From NCBI RefSeq assembly GCF_021646545.1, contig NZ_JAKIRP010000001.1:372001-436000 (forward strand): 64,000 nucleotides of DNA, read 5' to 3'. Origin of the DNA: Chitinophaga filiformis (GTDB lineage Bacteria > Bacteroidota > Bacteroidia > Chitinophagales > Chitinophagaceae). Position numbers and translations under genes: made by a program. The first letter of the stretch is position 1; every line of letters starts with the position of its first letter. Shown here in pieces: positions 56,601-63,372 of this stretch. A model generated the notes under the pieces. It saw only the letters and a program-made list of their open reading frames with translations. It had not been told where the DNA came from and made no database searches.

Positions 56601-57080
56601 GGTACCGACAACTGGCTGAACCCTAAGATCAACACCAATACACCGGTGAATATGAATGCAAACTATGCATACCAGACACTGGCAACTCCATTGCGTGGTT
56701 ACAAACAGAATGCACGTAACGGTAACAATGTAATGGTGTTCAATACGGAATTACGCCTGCCGGTATTCGCCACCTTTATGAACAGGCCTATCAACTCAGC
56801 TATCGTACGGAACTTCCAGGTGACCAGCTTTGTAGATATCGGTACTGCGTGGAATGAGAAACTGAACTTTAAAGACGCTAACTACACTTATTACGACAAT
56901 GGTAGCGGTGTAACAGTGAAAGTGAAAGAAGGTTTCCTCGGACCATTTGTAGGTGGTTATGGCTTCGGCGCCCGTACAACGCTCGCTGGCTACTTCCTGA
57001 GAGTGGATGCTGGCTGGCCGATGGTTGCGTTCTTCCGTGGTAAACCGATCTGGTACTTCGGAATGGGAGTTGATTTCTAA
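53697..57080 (+). CDS. large exported protein: peptidase-MA-like, TolB-like propeller and C-terminal barrel
   Basis: 1127 residues. The signal peptide ends near Y-L-S-Q-A-Q (24). Residues ~35-270 resemble peptidase MA gluzincins, but the HExxH site reads R140-E-G-I-A144 and the following W-F-T-D-G (172-176) has Asp for Glu, so no zinc site remains. Residues ~300-600 carry WD40/TolB-like blades (N-G-H-T-D-I-Y-T-Y, G-I-I-Y-S-S-N-R-P-S). The last ~330 residues are beta-strand rich and end in W-Y-F-G-M-G-V-D-F, like an outer-membrane barrel. The start at 53697 begins the signal peptide. The gene ends at a terminator. Function unknown; an envelope role is inferred. Confidence 0.8.
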   Translation: MNRLTTRLLITGTLLLGSYLSQAQTNTVEFGQNRIQHKNFKWRYYQTRHFNTYFSQNGLELGKYVAQVAERELPQLEQFMEFTFRQRVNIVVYNSFGEMKQSNIGIGVDWQNTGGITKLVGNKLIVYFDGDHEHLYKQIREGIARVMLENLLFGEDIGEFAGNAVLIDFPKWFTDGFIAYAAENWNTQLDDELKDAIQSGRYKDFYQLAYEKPTLAGHAFWYYVESKYGKDAVPYLMYISRINRGLKKGFEQVLSQKPKNALKDFMVFNAKRYQDDNRRRRQSTRGARTIASRELKKSDFYRFQANPKSIYYAVVEFSKGLYKVQVQLADMKPKVLLRSGVRMQASQLDPNYPLLAWNQKGNRLAIIYEHEGVTKLMVYDLVTRTTTKQDLPRFDRVIDMKYFFEYDNSLLLSAVKNGHTDIYTYSITKQTAEQITNDVYDDLDPSFVAFPGKSGIIYSSNRPSPTAKSGDTVLPAGHYNIFLIDNWNKSADKQISQLTDMKYGNARSPLQYNNTHFTFVSDINGIRNRYAGFFKTERTGVDSLFFIGSEILHNPDKADLDSALAEYGTSAPDSVMAVSLTKDSTYTFPMSNYSYGIKESRGAGDQSEVSQVIQQYGYKNLQKLKIDTVTLRKRNVSSRPTTFRARQMHEDSLRLGLPTYHEKTKVDTAKHDDFFQSEFGKEEQDSSVAAETQIAQIPLMEPVLKKAKLLPYKLKFASDYLILQIDNSILINRYQPFTGPPSGPIRLVDPVNGLIRIGVSDLMEDIKINGGFRFPSSLDGTEYFISASYLKKRFDYKFTYYRRVDKYSGIGFDTLGNPLDFPAKMKTNLFQFDIRYPFDQARSVRLQVGYRNDRFVIAASDENTLKLRNFADNYALLRLEYVYDNTINPAINIWHGTRYKIYGDMNAQINGDLNDVFDQGAAAGKGKFTYNMGIDVRHYESIYRNFIWATRFSADLSWGTRKLLYYLGGTDNWLNPKINTNTPVNMNANYAYQTLATPLRGYKQNARNGNNVMVFNTELRLPVFATFMNRPINSAIVRNFQVTSFVDIGTAWNEKLNFKDANYTYYDNGSGVTVKVKEGFLGPFVGGYGFGARTTLAGYFLRVDAGWPMVAFFRGKPIWYFGMGVDF

Positions 57081-57103
57081 GAAGAATGAGCTTTAATATA
57101 TGG

Positions 57104-57137
57104 AAGGGTCTCGCTTTATGCGAGACCCTTTTCTTTT
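57104..57137 (+). terminator. terminator of the propeller/barrel gene
   Basis: Perfect stem AAGGGTCTCG (57104-57113) / CGAGACCCTT (57121-57130), followed by TTCTTTT. Confidence 0.88.
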
Positions 57138-57498
57138 ACAGGATAGGGATAAAAATGACAGCGCCTGTGATGGCTGCCACTAAAGCCGAAACAAGTACTG
57201 CCCCCGCAGCAACGTCTTTGATCCATTTTACCCTCGGGTGGCATTCCGGCGACAGATGGTCCATAATCTTTTCAACAACAGTATTCAGCATCTCAGTGAT
57301 CCATACCATCCCGGTTACTATCAGAATGGCGATCCATTGATTGGCAGACAATCTGTAATAAAAACCGGCCGCTACTACCAACACCGTTGCTACAGCATGA
57401 ATGCGCGCATGTGGCTCACTGCGGAGAAAAGCGATGATACCCTCAAAGGCATATTTAAAACTTCTTAAACGCTGCAGCAGATAGCGACCGGTTTGCAT
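57136..57498 (-). CDS. dgkA: diacylglycerol/undecaprenol kinase family protein
   Basis: A 120-residue inner-membrane kinase of the DgkA family with three TM helices. Family motifs are present: F-A-F-E-G-type start (K-Y-A-F-E-G-I), E-M-L-N-T-V-V-E-K-I-M-D with the catalytic/metal Glu, and K-D-V-A-A-G-A-V-L. Gram-positive relatives phosphorylate undecaprenol; E. coli DgkA uses diacylglycerol. The substrate here is uncertain. It begins 21 bases after creD and may be the last gene of that operon. Confidence 0.92.
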   Translation of the reverse strand: MQTGRYLLQRLRSFKYAFEGIIAFLRSEPHARIHAVATVLVVAAGFYYRLSANQWIAILIVTGMVWITEMLNTVVEKIMDHLSPECHPRVKWIKDVAAGAVLVSALVAAITGAVIFIPIL

Positions 57499-57519
57499 GA
57501 GTATAACTGTTTATAATTT

Positions 57520-58887
57520 TTATAATTCTCCCCACTTGATCCTCCGGCTAAAGTACATCACAATAGCCAGTATTATAAACAGTCCAAGGCTACCCATGAG
57601 CAGGGCCTGATCTTCCGAACGGATGATGACATAAATAAACCCATAGAGCAGACTCAATACCCCGCCAACGCCTATGGCCATTCGGTTGCTTCGCAATACG
57701 CTGGCCGTATATATAGCTACCAGCAGAATGGTAAGTACAGCAGCAATCAGGTAAGCAATACTAAAGTTCAGTTGTTCTGCAAGAGCGATCAGCAAGGTAT
57801 AGAATACACATAATGCTGCGCCGACTAATATATATTGTAATGGATGAACAGAGGAATGCTGTAGCAATTCAATAAAGTAAAATACCAGGAATGTAAGGCC
57901 TATGATCAGGATAGCGTATTTGACCGCACGGGTGGATTGCTGGTAGGTATCCACCGGCAGAAATAATTTCACACCGAAATCAGCTGAGTGCAGATTAGCA
58001 TTGGCGCCAACCCAGCTTTGAGGAAAGTTGCGATTCAGGTTTGAAACCTGCCAGGAAGCAGTGAAGCCTTTTGCATGTACATTATGTGTATTGGGGAGGA
58101 AGGCACCGTCAAAACTGGGACTCTTCCAGTTGGAGTTCAGGTCGACCGTTGTCGTCTTTCCCACAGGAGAGAAGAACAGCTGGCCGGAGCCCTTCAGATC
58201 AAGATTGACAGCAAAGTTGCCGGCCACAATACCGGAATCTGATATTGTCAGTGGTACTTTTACCTGCATGCCATGCTCGAACAGGTTAGTAGCGGGGATA
58301 CCCGGATTAAAATAGAGGTTCTGACCATTCCATTCTACGCCCGCCTGGTTGGTGATACCACGCATGTCATTGACCCCGACTGCCAGGTAAGCGTCTTTCA
58401 ACAGCACAGTTGCCGGATCAATATTTAACCCGCTCAGATCCAGGGCCGAGAAAGCACCTTTGATCTGTAAATGAGAGCTATACACAGCTACTTCGTAGAT
58501 ACCACGCCGGCGTATTTCCGGTAGTAACTCACCATTTACAGCCAGTTTATCGGGCAGGAATACCGCCGTAGATGTCACTCCCGGTTTGCTATAGTAAGGT
58601 ATTACCAGTACAGGTCCTGTAATGGTCTGAGCATCTCCCCATTTCCCACTGACTTCCCCTTTAGCTTCATATTGCCGTTGTTCCCTTTCGGAAATAAGCC
58701 CCAGGATCATGGCAGTGGGAATTAAGAGGAATATCACAAGAATACCGATGAGCACCGCTTTTACACCATAGGCATAACGTTCGAAAAAGGAAGGCCGGTC
58801 CTTAGCACCCTGTGAACGGATTTCCGTAGCAGGGGAAGGTTGGCCCGGAGGCAGGGGATTTGTTTCGTTGATGTTAGTTGTTTGCAT
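57520..58887 (-). CDS. creD: CreD-like inner-membrane protein
   Basis: 455 residues of the CreD family (cell envelope integrity; in E. coli a CreBC target). One TM helix near 45-65 (L-I-G-I-L-V-I-F-L-L-I-P) is followed by a large periplasmic domain and five or six C-terminal TM helices. Family signatures include G-P-V-L-V-I-P-Y and G-V-N-D-M-R-G-I. ATG 58887 is chosen over 58932 because the operator 58906-58922 lies between them. It follows the winged-helix regulator gene by 51 bases that contain this palindrome, suggesting a second regulated promoter. Confidence 0.92.
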   Translation of the reverse strand: MQTTNINETNPLPPGQPSPATEIRSQGAKDRPSFFERYAYGVKAVLIGILVIFLLIPTAMILGLISEREQRQYEAKGEVSGKWGDAQTITGPVLVIPYYSKPGVTSTAVFLPDKLAVNGELLPEIRRRGIYEVAVYSSHLQIKGAFSALDLSGLNIDPATVLLKDAYLAVGVNDMRGITNQAGVEWNGQNLYFNPGIPATNLFEHGMQVKVPLTISDSGIVAGNFAVNLDLKGSGQLFFSPVGKTTTVDLNSNWKSPSFDGAFLPNTHNVHAKGFTASWQVSNLNRNFPQSWVGANANLHSADFGVKLFLPVDTYQQSTRAVKYAILIIGLTFLVFYFIELLQHSSVHPLQYILVGAALCVFYTLLIALAEQLNFSIAYLIAAVLTILLVAIYTASVLRSNRMAIGVGGVLSLLYGFIYVIIRSEDQALLMGSLGLFIILAIVMYFSRRIKWGEL

Positions 58888-58905
58888 ATAATTATATTTA
58901 AAAGC

Positions 58906-58922
58906 ACTTTGAACTTCAAAGT
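58906..58922. promoter_or_regulatory. operator ACTTTG-N5-CAAAGT before creD
   Basis: Seventeen-base palindrome ACTTTG-AACTT-CAAAGT, 18 bases upstream of the creD ATG. The same half-sites and spacer length occur at 59933-59949. It is probably bound by the winged-helix regulator encoded immediately upstream. Confidence 0.65.
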
Positions 58923-58938
58923 ATAAGTACAAAAAAAA

Positions 58939-59277
58939 TTACTCCATGGAGCGGATCATATTTTCGAGGGCGGCCAGGTGGCCTTTAAAAGCTTTTTCAC
59001 CAGCTTTTGTAATAGAATAGGTAGTATTGGTTTTACGTCCTATAAAACCTTTGTGCACTTTGAGGTAACCATTTTCTTCCAGGGTACTGAGATGGGATGC
59101 CAGATTACCATCTGTCAGTTCCAGCATCTGCTTCAGGTCATTAAAGCTGACTTCCTCATTGACCATGAGGATACTCATCACTCCAAGCCGTATACGACTG
59201 TCAAAAATCTTATTTAAGTTACCTATGGGATTGTTCACGAGTACATCTTTATTATTTCTACTAGTTCCGATCTGCAC
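58939..59277 (-). CDS. winged-helix transcriptional regulator
   Basis: A 112-residue one-domain DNA-binding protein. The winged helix reads V-S-F-N-D-L-K-Q-M-L-E-L-T-D-G-N-L-A-S-H (helices 2-3), then L-E-E-N-G-Y-L-K-V-H-K-G-F and the wing T-T-Y-S-I-T-K-A-G. This is the HTH type often placed between MarR/ArsR and PadR groups. It is five bases after the membrane-protein gene and precedes creD. The two palindromes at 58906 and 59933 are the natural candidates for its binding sites. No ligand domain is visible, so the signal may be sensed by protein contact. Confidence 0.9.
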   Translation of the reverse strand: MQIGTSRNNKDVLVNNPIGNLNKIFDSRIRLGVMSILMVNEEVSFNDLKQMLELTDGNLASHLSTLEENGYLKVHKGFIGRKTNTTYSITKAGEKAFKGHLAALENMIRSME

Positions 59278-59282
59278 CGGTT

Positions 59283-59924
59283 TTACTCTGCAGTTGCCTG
59301 CCGCTCATATTTCCACCACATAATGATACCATACAATATGTGCAACACACCAAAACCGATAGCCCAAAAATAAAGCCCTCTGCGCAAAAAGAAAACATTT
59401 AATATGCCAAGTCCTATTTCAGCAATACCCAGGTAACGGATATCAGAGACTGTATACTTGCTGGCATTGAGCAATGCCATACCATAAAATATAAGACAGG
59501 AAGGTGCTACCAGTACATCCAGATGATTATATATCAGACCGGCAATAAAAGCACCTCCGGCCAGCATCGGGATGAATGCATTGATAAATACTTTACGGGA
59601 AGTCGCATCCCAGACAGGAACGTTGTTTCGCCGGGCTCTCCTCCAGGTGAAATAAGTTCCCCCGCACAGCGCCAGTGCCATCACACTAAACCCTACTATG
59701 ATCAGTTGCAGCCGGAGCATGGAAAAGTCCGCATCGTCATAATGCCCTCTTACTTCCCAGCGATCGTAATAAGACCGGAACAGGGTGTAAGCGGTTGCCG
59801 CACCGGCCAGGGCAGATACGCCAGCAAAGACGCCACTTAATCCGCTAAGGGAAAGAAAACGTGTGCTCCGTTCCATTATGCGCCGGATATCACTTATTGC
59901 ATCCAGGTGTTGCTGATCTGTCAT
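59283..59924 (-). CDS. hypothetical six-helix membrane protein
   Basis: 213 residues. A short N-terminal helix (D-A-I-S-D-I-R-R-I-M-E-R-S-T-R-F) is followed by about six TM helices (for example F-I-P-M-L-A-G-G-A-F-I-A-G-L-I and I-G-F-G-V-L-H-I-L-Y-G-I-I). It is the first gene of the operon with the regulator and creD. Similar proteins accompany such regulators in Bacteroidota, so a role as sensor or target of the regulator is inferred. The promoter and operator lie directly upstream. Confidence 0.82.
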   Translation of the reverse strand: MTDQQHLDAISDIRRIMERSTRFLSLSGLSGVFAGVSALAGAATAYTLFRSYYDRWEVRGHYDDADFSMLRLQLIIVGFSVMALALCGGTYFTWRRARRNNVPVWDATSRKVFINAFIPMLAGGAFIAGLIYNHLDVLVAPSCLIFYGMALLNASKYTVSDIRYLGIAEIGLGILNVFFLRRGLYFWAIGFGVLHILYGIIMWWKYERQATAE

Positions 59925-59932
59925 ACTAAAGT

Positions 59933-59949
59933 ACTTTGTACATCAAAGT
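59933..59949. promoter_or_regulatory. operator ACTTTG-N5-CAAAGT over the operon promoter
   Basis: Palindrome ACTTTG-TACAT-CAAAGT nine bases upstream of the first ATG of the operon (59924). Its right half overlaps the -7 box TAACTTTG of the minus strand, so a bound protein would block RNA polymerase. Confidence 0.7.
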
Positions 59950-59974
59950 TACATATTTCAATGAGAAGACAAAA
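59944..59974 (-). promoter_or_regulatory. -33/-7 promoter of the creD operon
   Basis: On the minus strand TTTTG (59970-59974) and TAACTTTG (59944-59951) are 18 bases apart, matching the Bacteroidota TTTG/TAnnTTTG layout. This is the only site in the window where I found both boxes. Confidence 0.7.
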
Positions 59975-60034
59975 TATATTTTTTTGTTATAACTGGGATG
60001 TCAACGGAAAACTTGTTGTGACAGCAGGAAGGAG

Positions 60035-61231
60035 TCAGGCACTAGCTCCCGTCACCTCATTTAACACATCTATGATAATCTTACAAGCCTGCCGGATCTC
60101 TTCCTCGCTGATAATCAACGGTGGAGCAATACGCAGACATTCAGGGGCAAAAAGGAACCAGTCAGTCAGCAATCCTCTTTCGATGCAGGCATCAATGACC
60201 TTTTTATTCATCGCAAAGCCTTCAAATTCAACGGCCATCATCAGTCCGAGGGAGCGGATTTCCTTAATAGCCGGATGCTGCAGGTACTGGTGAAATAACT
60301 GCCCTTTGGCCTTCACCGTATCTACCAGGTTTCCTTCCAGCAATACCTTAAAACCAGCCATACCCGCTGCACAGATCACAGGATGGCCACCGAAAGTGGT
60401 CATATGTCCCAGCACCGGCTTGTTGGTGAGGCTCCACATAATCTCTTTATCAGCAATGAAAGCGCCCATGGGCATTCCACCTCCCAGCGCCTTTCCCAGC
60501 AACAGGATGTCGGGTACTACACCTGCCTGCTCAAAACCCCACAAAGTACCATTCCGTCCAAGGCCGCATTGTATTTCATCCAATACCATCAAGGTACCGG
60601 TGGCAGTACATTTCTCCCGGATAGCCTGCAGCCATTCTTTCTGCGGTACGCGTACACCTGCTTCTGCCTGAACAGTTTCCAGTATAATACAGGCAGTACG
60701 CTCAGTGATCTGGTCTACCGCTTCCCATGTATTGTAAGTAAGATGCTGTATATCAGGCAATAGCGGCCTATATGCATTCCGCCAGGTCTCATCTCCCATA
60801 ATGCTCATAGCGCCCTGGGTAGAGCCATGATAACTCTTCTCAAAAGCGATGATCTCTGTTCTCCCTGTATAACGTTTAGCCAGTTTCATGGCGCCTTCCA
60901 CAGCTTCAGCTCCTGAATTAGTGAAATAAACACTATTCAGGGATGGCGGCAGATGCTGTGTTAACAACGTGGCAAACGCCACCTGCGGCGACTGGATCAG
61001 TTCTCCATATACCAGCAGATGCATGTACTGCTCCGCCTGTTCCTTAATCGCATTTACCACCGCAGGATGTGAATGCCCCACATTACAAACACTGATACCG
61101 GCAATCAGGTCCATGATCTTTTTGCCTTCGGTATCCCACATGTACATACCGGATGCCTTCACTATTTCAAGTGCCAGCGGCGCATCTGAAAGCTGGGCCA
61201 CATGACGTAAAAAGAGTTGTCTGTTATTCAT
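60035..61231 (-). CDS. class III PLP-dependent aminotransferase
   Basis: A 398-residue enzyme of the ornithine/acetylornithine aminotransferase type. PLP-binding residues are clear: G107 in N-S-G-A-E-A, Y134-H in E-K-S-Y-H-G-S, D218-E219 in V-L-D-E-I-Q, and the Schiff-base lysine K247 in L-L-G-K-A-L-G-G-G-M. The start at 61231 is chosen over 61249 because the -7 box (61239-61246) lies in between. The amino donor is not predictable; no arginine or lysine pathway gene is adjacent. Confidence 0.92.
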   Translation of the reverse strand: MNNRQLFLRHVAQLSDAPLALEIVKASGMYMWDTEGKKIMDLIAGISVCNVGHSHPAVVNAIKEQAEQYMHLLVYGELIQSPQVAFATLLTQHLPPSLNSVYFTNSGAEAVEGAMKLAKRYTGRTEIIAFEKSYHGSTQGAMSIMGDETWRNAYRPLLPDIQHLTYNTWEAVDQITERTACIILETVQAEAGVRVPQKEWLQAIREKCTATGTLMVLDEIQCGLGRNGTLWGFEQAGVVPDILLLGKALGGGMPMGAFIADKEIMWSLTNKPVLGHMTTFGGHPVICAAGMAGFKVLLEGNLVDTVKAKGQLFHQYLQHPAIKEIRSLGLMMAVEFEGFAMNKKVIDACIERGLLTDWFLFAPECLRIAPPLIISEEEIRQACKIIIDVLNEVTGASA

Positions 61232-61238
61232 TCTGCCG

Positions 61239-61246
61239 CAAAAATA
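61239..61246 (-). promoter_or_regulatory. -7 box TATTTTTG abutting the aminotransferase start
   Basis: Exact TAnnTTTG on the minus strand, seven bases before the ATG at 61231, again implying a very short or absent leader. Confidence 0.5.
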
Positions 61247-61321
61247 CATTAAAGAATCAGTCGGGCGCTGATAAGATCCCGGCCCTGCAGGCAGCTTACA
61301 GCAGACCTATACGAATTTCTT

Positions 61322-61329
61322 TACTTTTG
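61322..61329 (+). promoter_or_regulatory. -7 box TACTTTTG of the gamma carbonic anhydrase gene
   Basis: Exact TAnnTTTG, 16 bases before the ATG at 61346. Confidence 0.55.
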
Positions 61330-61345
61330 CGTTAAAACTTACTAT

Positions 61346-61876
61346 ATGCCTGTCATCTTACCGGTTAAAGGAATACTGCCCACAATAGGAAACGACTGTT
61401 TTATTGCTCCTAATGCAACAATTGTAGGAGATGTGGTAATGGGAGACCAGTGCAGCGTTTGGTTCAATGCAGTGATCCGCGGAGATGTGAACAGCATCAG
61501 GATGGGTAATAAGGTAAATGTGCAGGATGGCGCCGTGATCCATTGTACTTATGAAAAAACAAAGGCGATCATCGGCAACAACGTCTCTATCGGACATAAC
61601 GCTATTGTGCATGGCTGCACCGTTGACGACAATGTATTAATAGGCATGGGCGCTATCGTGATGGATAATGCACACATTGGCAGTAACACCATCATCGCCG
61701 CCGGCGCGGTAGTGCTGGAAGGTACCCAGGTGGAAGCCGGGTCCATCTATGCCGGCATACCCGCCAAAAAGGTGAAAGATATCAGTCAATCCCTGATCAG
61801 TGGCGAGATAGATCGCATTGCCAACAATTATCTCATGTACTCCGGCTGGTTTAAGGACACGCCGGAAAGTAAATGA
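61346..61876 (+). CDS. gamma-type carbonic anhydrase family protein
   Basis: A 176-residue left-handed beta-helix trimer protein of the YrdA/PaaY/gamma-CA family. Hexapeptide repeats run through the chain (I-G-N-D-C-F-I-A-P-N-A-T-I). The three zinc histidines are H66, H84 and H89 in V-I-H-C and S-I-G-H-N-A-I-V-H-G. The C-terminus has A-G-I-P-A-K-K-V and a helix. The catalytic Glu loop of archaeal Cam is not obvious, so real carbonic anhydrase activity is uncertain. Two tiny lipoprotein genes follow. Confidence 0.93.
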   Translation: MPVILPVKGILPTIGNDCFIAPNATIVGDVVMGDQCSVWFNAVIRGDVNSIRMGNKVNVQDGAVIHCTYEKTKAIIGNNVSIGHNAIVHGCTVDDNVLIGMGAIVMDNAHIGSNTIIAAGAVVLEGTQVEAGSIYAGIPAKKVKDISQSLISGEIDRIANNYLMYSGWFKDTPESK

Positions 61877-61916
61877 CATATTTTAATTATCTTGCATTTA
61901 ATAATCACCTTGCCCT

Positions 61917-62072
61917 ATGAAAAAACTATTACTACTAATGGTGGTGTGCGGCTTGTTTGCTGCAAGCTGTAAGACAGAGCGCACCGGTTGCCCCAGCAAC
62001 AACTACTATTCTACTAAAAATGTAAAGCAAAACAAGTCTTCATCCAGACAGATGAATGGCAGAGTATTTTAA
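61917..62072 (+). CDS. small lipoprotein A, 51 residues
   Basis: ATG at 61917, TAA at 62070-62072. A Lys-rich start and a hydrophobic core (L-L-L-L-M-V-V-C-G-L-F) end in a lipobox A-A-S-C with Cys18, so the mature lipoprotein has only 34 residues. Directly after the lipid site comes K-T-E-R-T-G-C-P, shared with the next gene. The remainder is Asn/Ser/Lys-rich and likely disordered. It follows the carbonic anhydrase gene by 40 bases. Function unknown. Confidence 0.75.
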   Translation: MKKLLLLMVVCGLFAASCKTERTGCPSNNYYSTKNVKQNKSSSRQMNGRVF

Positions 62073-62087
62073 TTAATACCGCATCCT

Positions 62088-62240
62088 ATGAAAAGACTTT
62101 TACTCTTTGTACTGGTGATATCCCTCACCGGACTATCCGCCTGCCGTACGCGGAAAACAGGTTGCCCTACTCCCCGCAAAAACTGGGGGGCCGAGAAACT
62201 TCTGGACGAGATGAGCGCTCCCAAAAGGAAAAAACGTTGA
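62088..62240 (+). CDS. small lipoprotein B, 50 residues
   Basis: ATG at 62088, TGA at 62238-62240, 15 bases after the previous gene. The signal peptide (M-K-R-L-L-L-F-V-L-V-I-S) ends in lipobox L-S-A-C with Cys19. The mature chain begins R-T-R-K-T-G-C-P, aligning with the neighbour, and continues N-W-G-A-E-K-L-L-D-E-M to a basic end K-R-K-K-R. The two look like diverged duplicates. Function unknown. Confidence 0.75.
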   Translation: MKRLLLFVLVISLTGLSACRTRKTGCPTPRKNWGAEKLLDEMSAPKRKKR

Positions 62241-62277
62241 TACTATTACAGGGCTGGTCCTTTAGCAGGAATAACGA

Positions 62278-63213
62278 TCAGTATTGTTCTTCCTGTATGG
62301 ACTCCAGGATGGTGGCATAGCTGACATACCTGTTCACGTCAATGTCTCCGGCATTCACCGCCTCTTTCACGGCACATCCGGGTTCGTTGATATGCAGGCA
62401 GTTATTGAACTGGCACTGGGGTAAATATGGTAGCATTTCAAGGAAATAATGCGATAGCTCCGTTTTGGCGATATCTACAATACCAAACTCACGTACGCCC
62501 GGTGTATCGATCAGTTTACCACCTGCAGGCAGGTCGTACATCTCTGCATATGTGGTGGTATGCAGCCCTTTCCCGCTCCATCCGCTCACAGCTTTGGTAC
62601 GCAGGTCAAGGCCGGGCAATAAACGGTTGATCAGGGACGACTTACCTACACCGGAATGCCCTGACATCAGGGTGGTCTTATCCTTCATCTCAGCAACTAA
62701 CTCCTCTATTCCCTGCTCTTTTTCTGCAGACACCAGCAGCACCTTATACCCGATGTCTTCATACAATGCCTGTAGTTCGGCAAACTTATCCAGGTCTTTC
62801 TCTTTGTAAATATCCCGTTTGTTGAACACGAGCACCACAGGTATGTGGTACGCTGCGGCCGTTACAAGGAAACGGTCCATAAATCCGTTGGAAGTACGTG
62901 GTTCCTTTACGGTACAGATCAGCATTGCCTGATCCAGGTTGGCTGCTACAATATGTTTCTGGTTCTTTTTATGGGGAGAACTGCGCACTATATAATTCCT
63001 GCGGTCCACTATTTCCGTGATCATCGCATTATTGGCGGTGGCATCTCCATCCTCCCGCACAATCTCTACAATATCGCCCACAGCAATAGGATTAGTAGAG
63101 GTAATATCCTCATCTATTTTCATTACGCCTTTAATTCGGGCCTGAAATACCTCCCCCGTAGTTGCTTTGGCTGTATACCAGCTGCCTGTGGATTTATAAA
63201 TAGTTGCTTGCAA
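62278..63213 (-). CDS. rsgA: small ribosomal subunit biogenesis GTPase
   Basis: A 311-residue circularly permuted GTPase that checks 30S maturation. The N-terminal OB fold is residues ~1-75. GTPase motifs come in permuted order: N-K-R-D (131-134, G4), G-H-S-G-V-G-K-S (185-192, G1) and D-T-P-G (236-239, G3). The C-terminal zinc site has C267, C272, H274 and C280. It is convergent with the small lipoprotein genes. Confidence 0.96.
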   Translation of the reverse strand: MQATIYKSTGSWYTAKATTGEVFQARIKGVMKIDEDITSTNPIAVGDIVEIVREDGDATANNAMITEIVDRRNYIVRSSPHKKNQKHIVAANLDQAMLICTVKEPRTSNGFMDRFLVTAAAYHIPVVLVFNKRDIYKEKDLDKFAELQALYEDIGYKVLLVSAEKEQGIEELVAEMKDKTTLMSGHSGVGKSSLINRLLPGLDLRTKAVSGWSGKGLHTTTYAEMYDLPAGGKLIDTPGVREFGIVDIAKTELSHYFLEMLPYLPQCQFNNCLHINEPGCAVKEAVNAGDIDVNRYVSYATILESIQEEQY

Positions 63214-63315
63214 ATTCTCGTCTTAGTTATTTAGGCTGTAAAGTTAGGGGGTTTTTCGGATCAGTTGAAAAGTTACGGGGAAGTTGCGTGGATCGACTAC
63301 TTCGGCGGAATAGAT

Positions 63316-63360
63316 AAAAAACCAGGCCCCGGGGATTAAATTCCCGGGGCCTGGTTTTTT
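63316..63360 (-). terminator. terminator of batA
   Basis: The 18-base arm 63316-63333 is the exact reverse complement of 63343-63360. It has a very GC-rich core (CCAGGCCCCGGG) and six A on the left, which is a T-run on the minus strand; six T also flank the right side. Confidence 0.92.
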
Positions 63361-63372
63361 ATGTAAATCATT

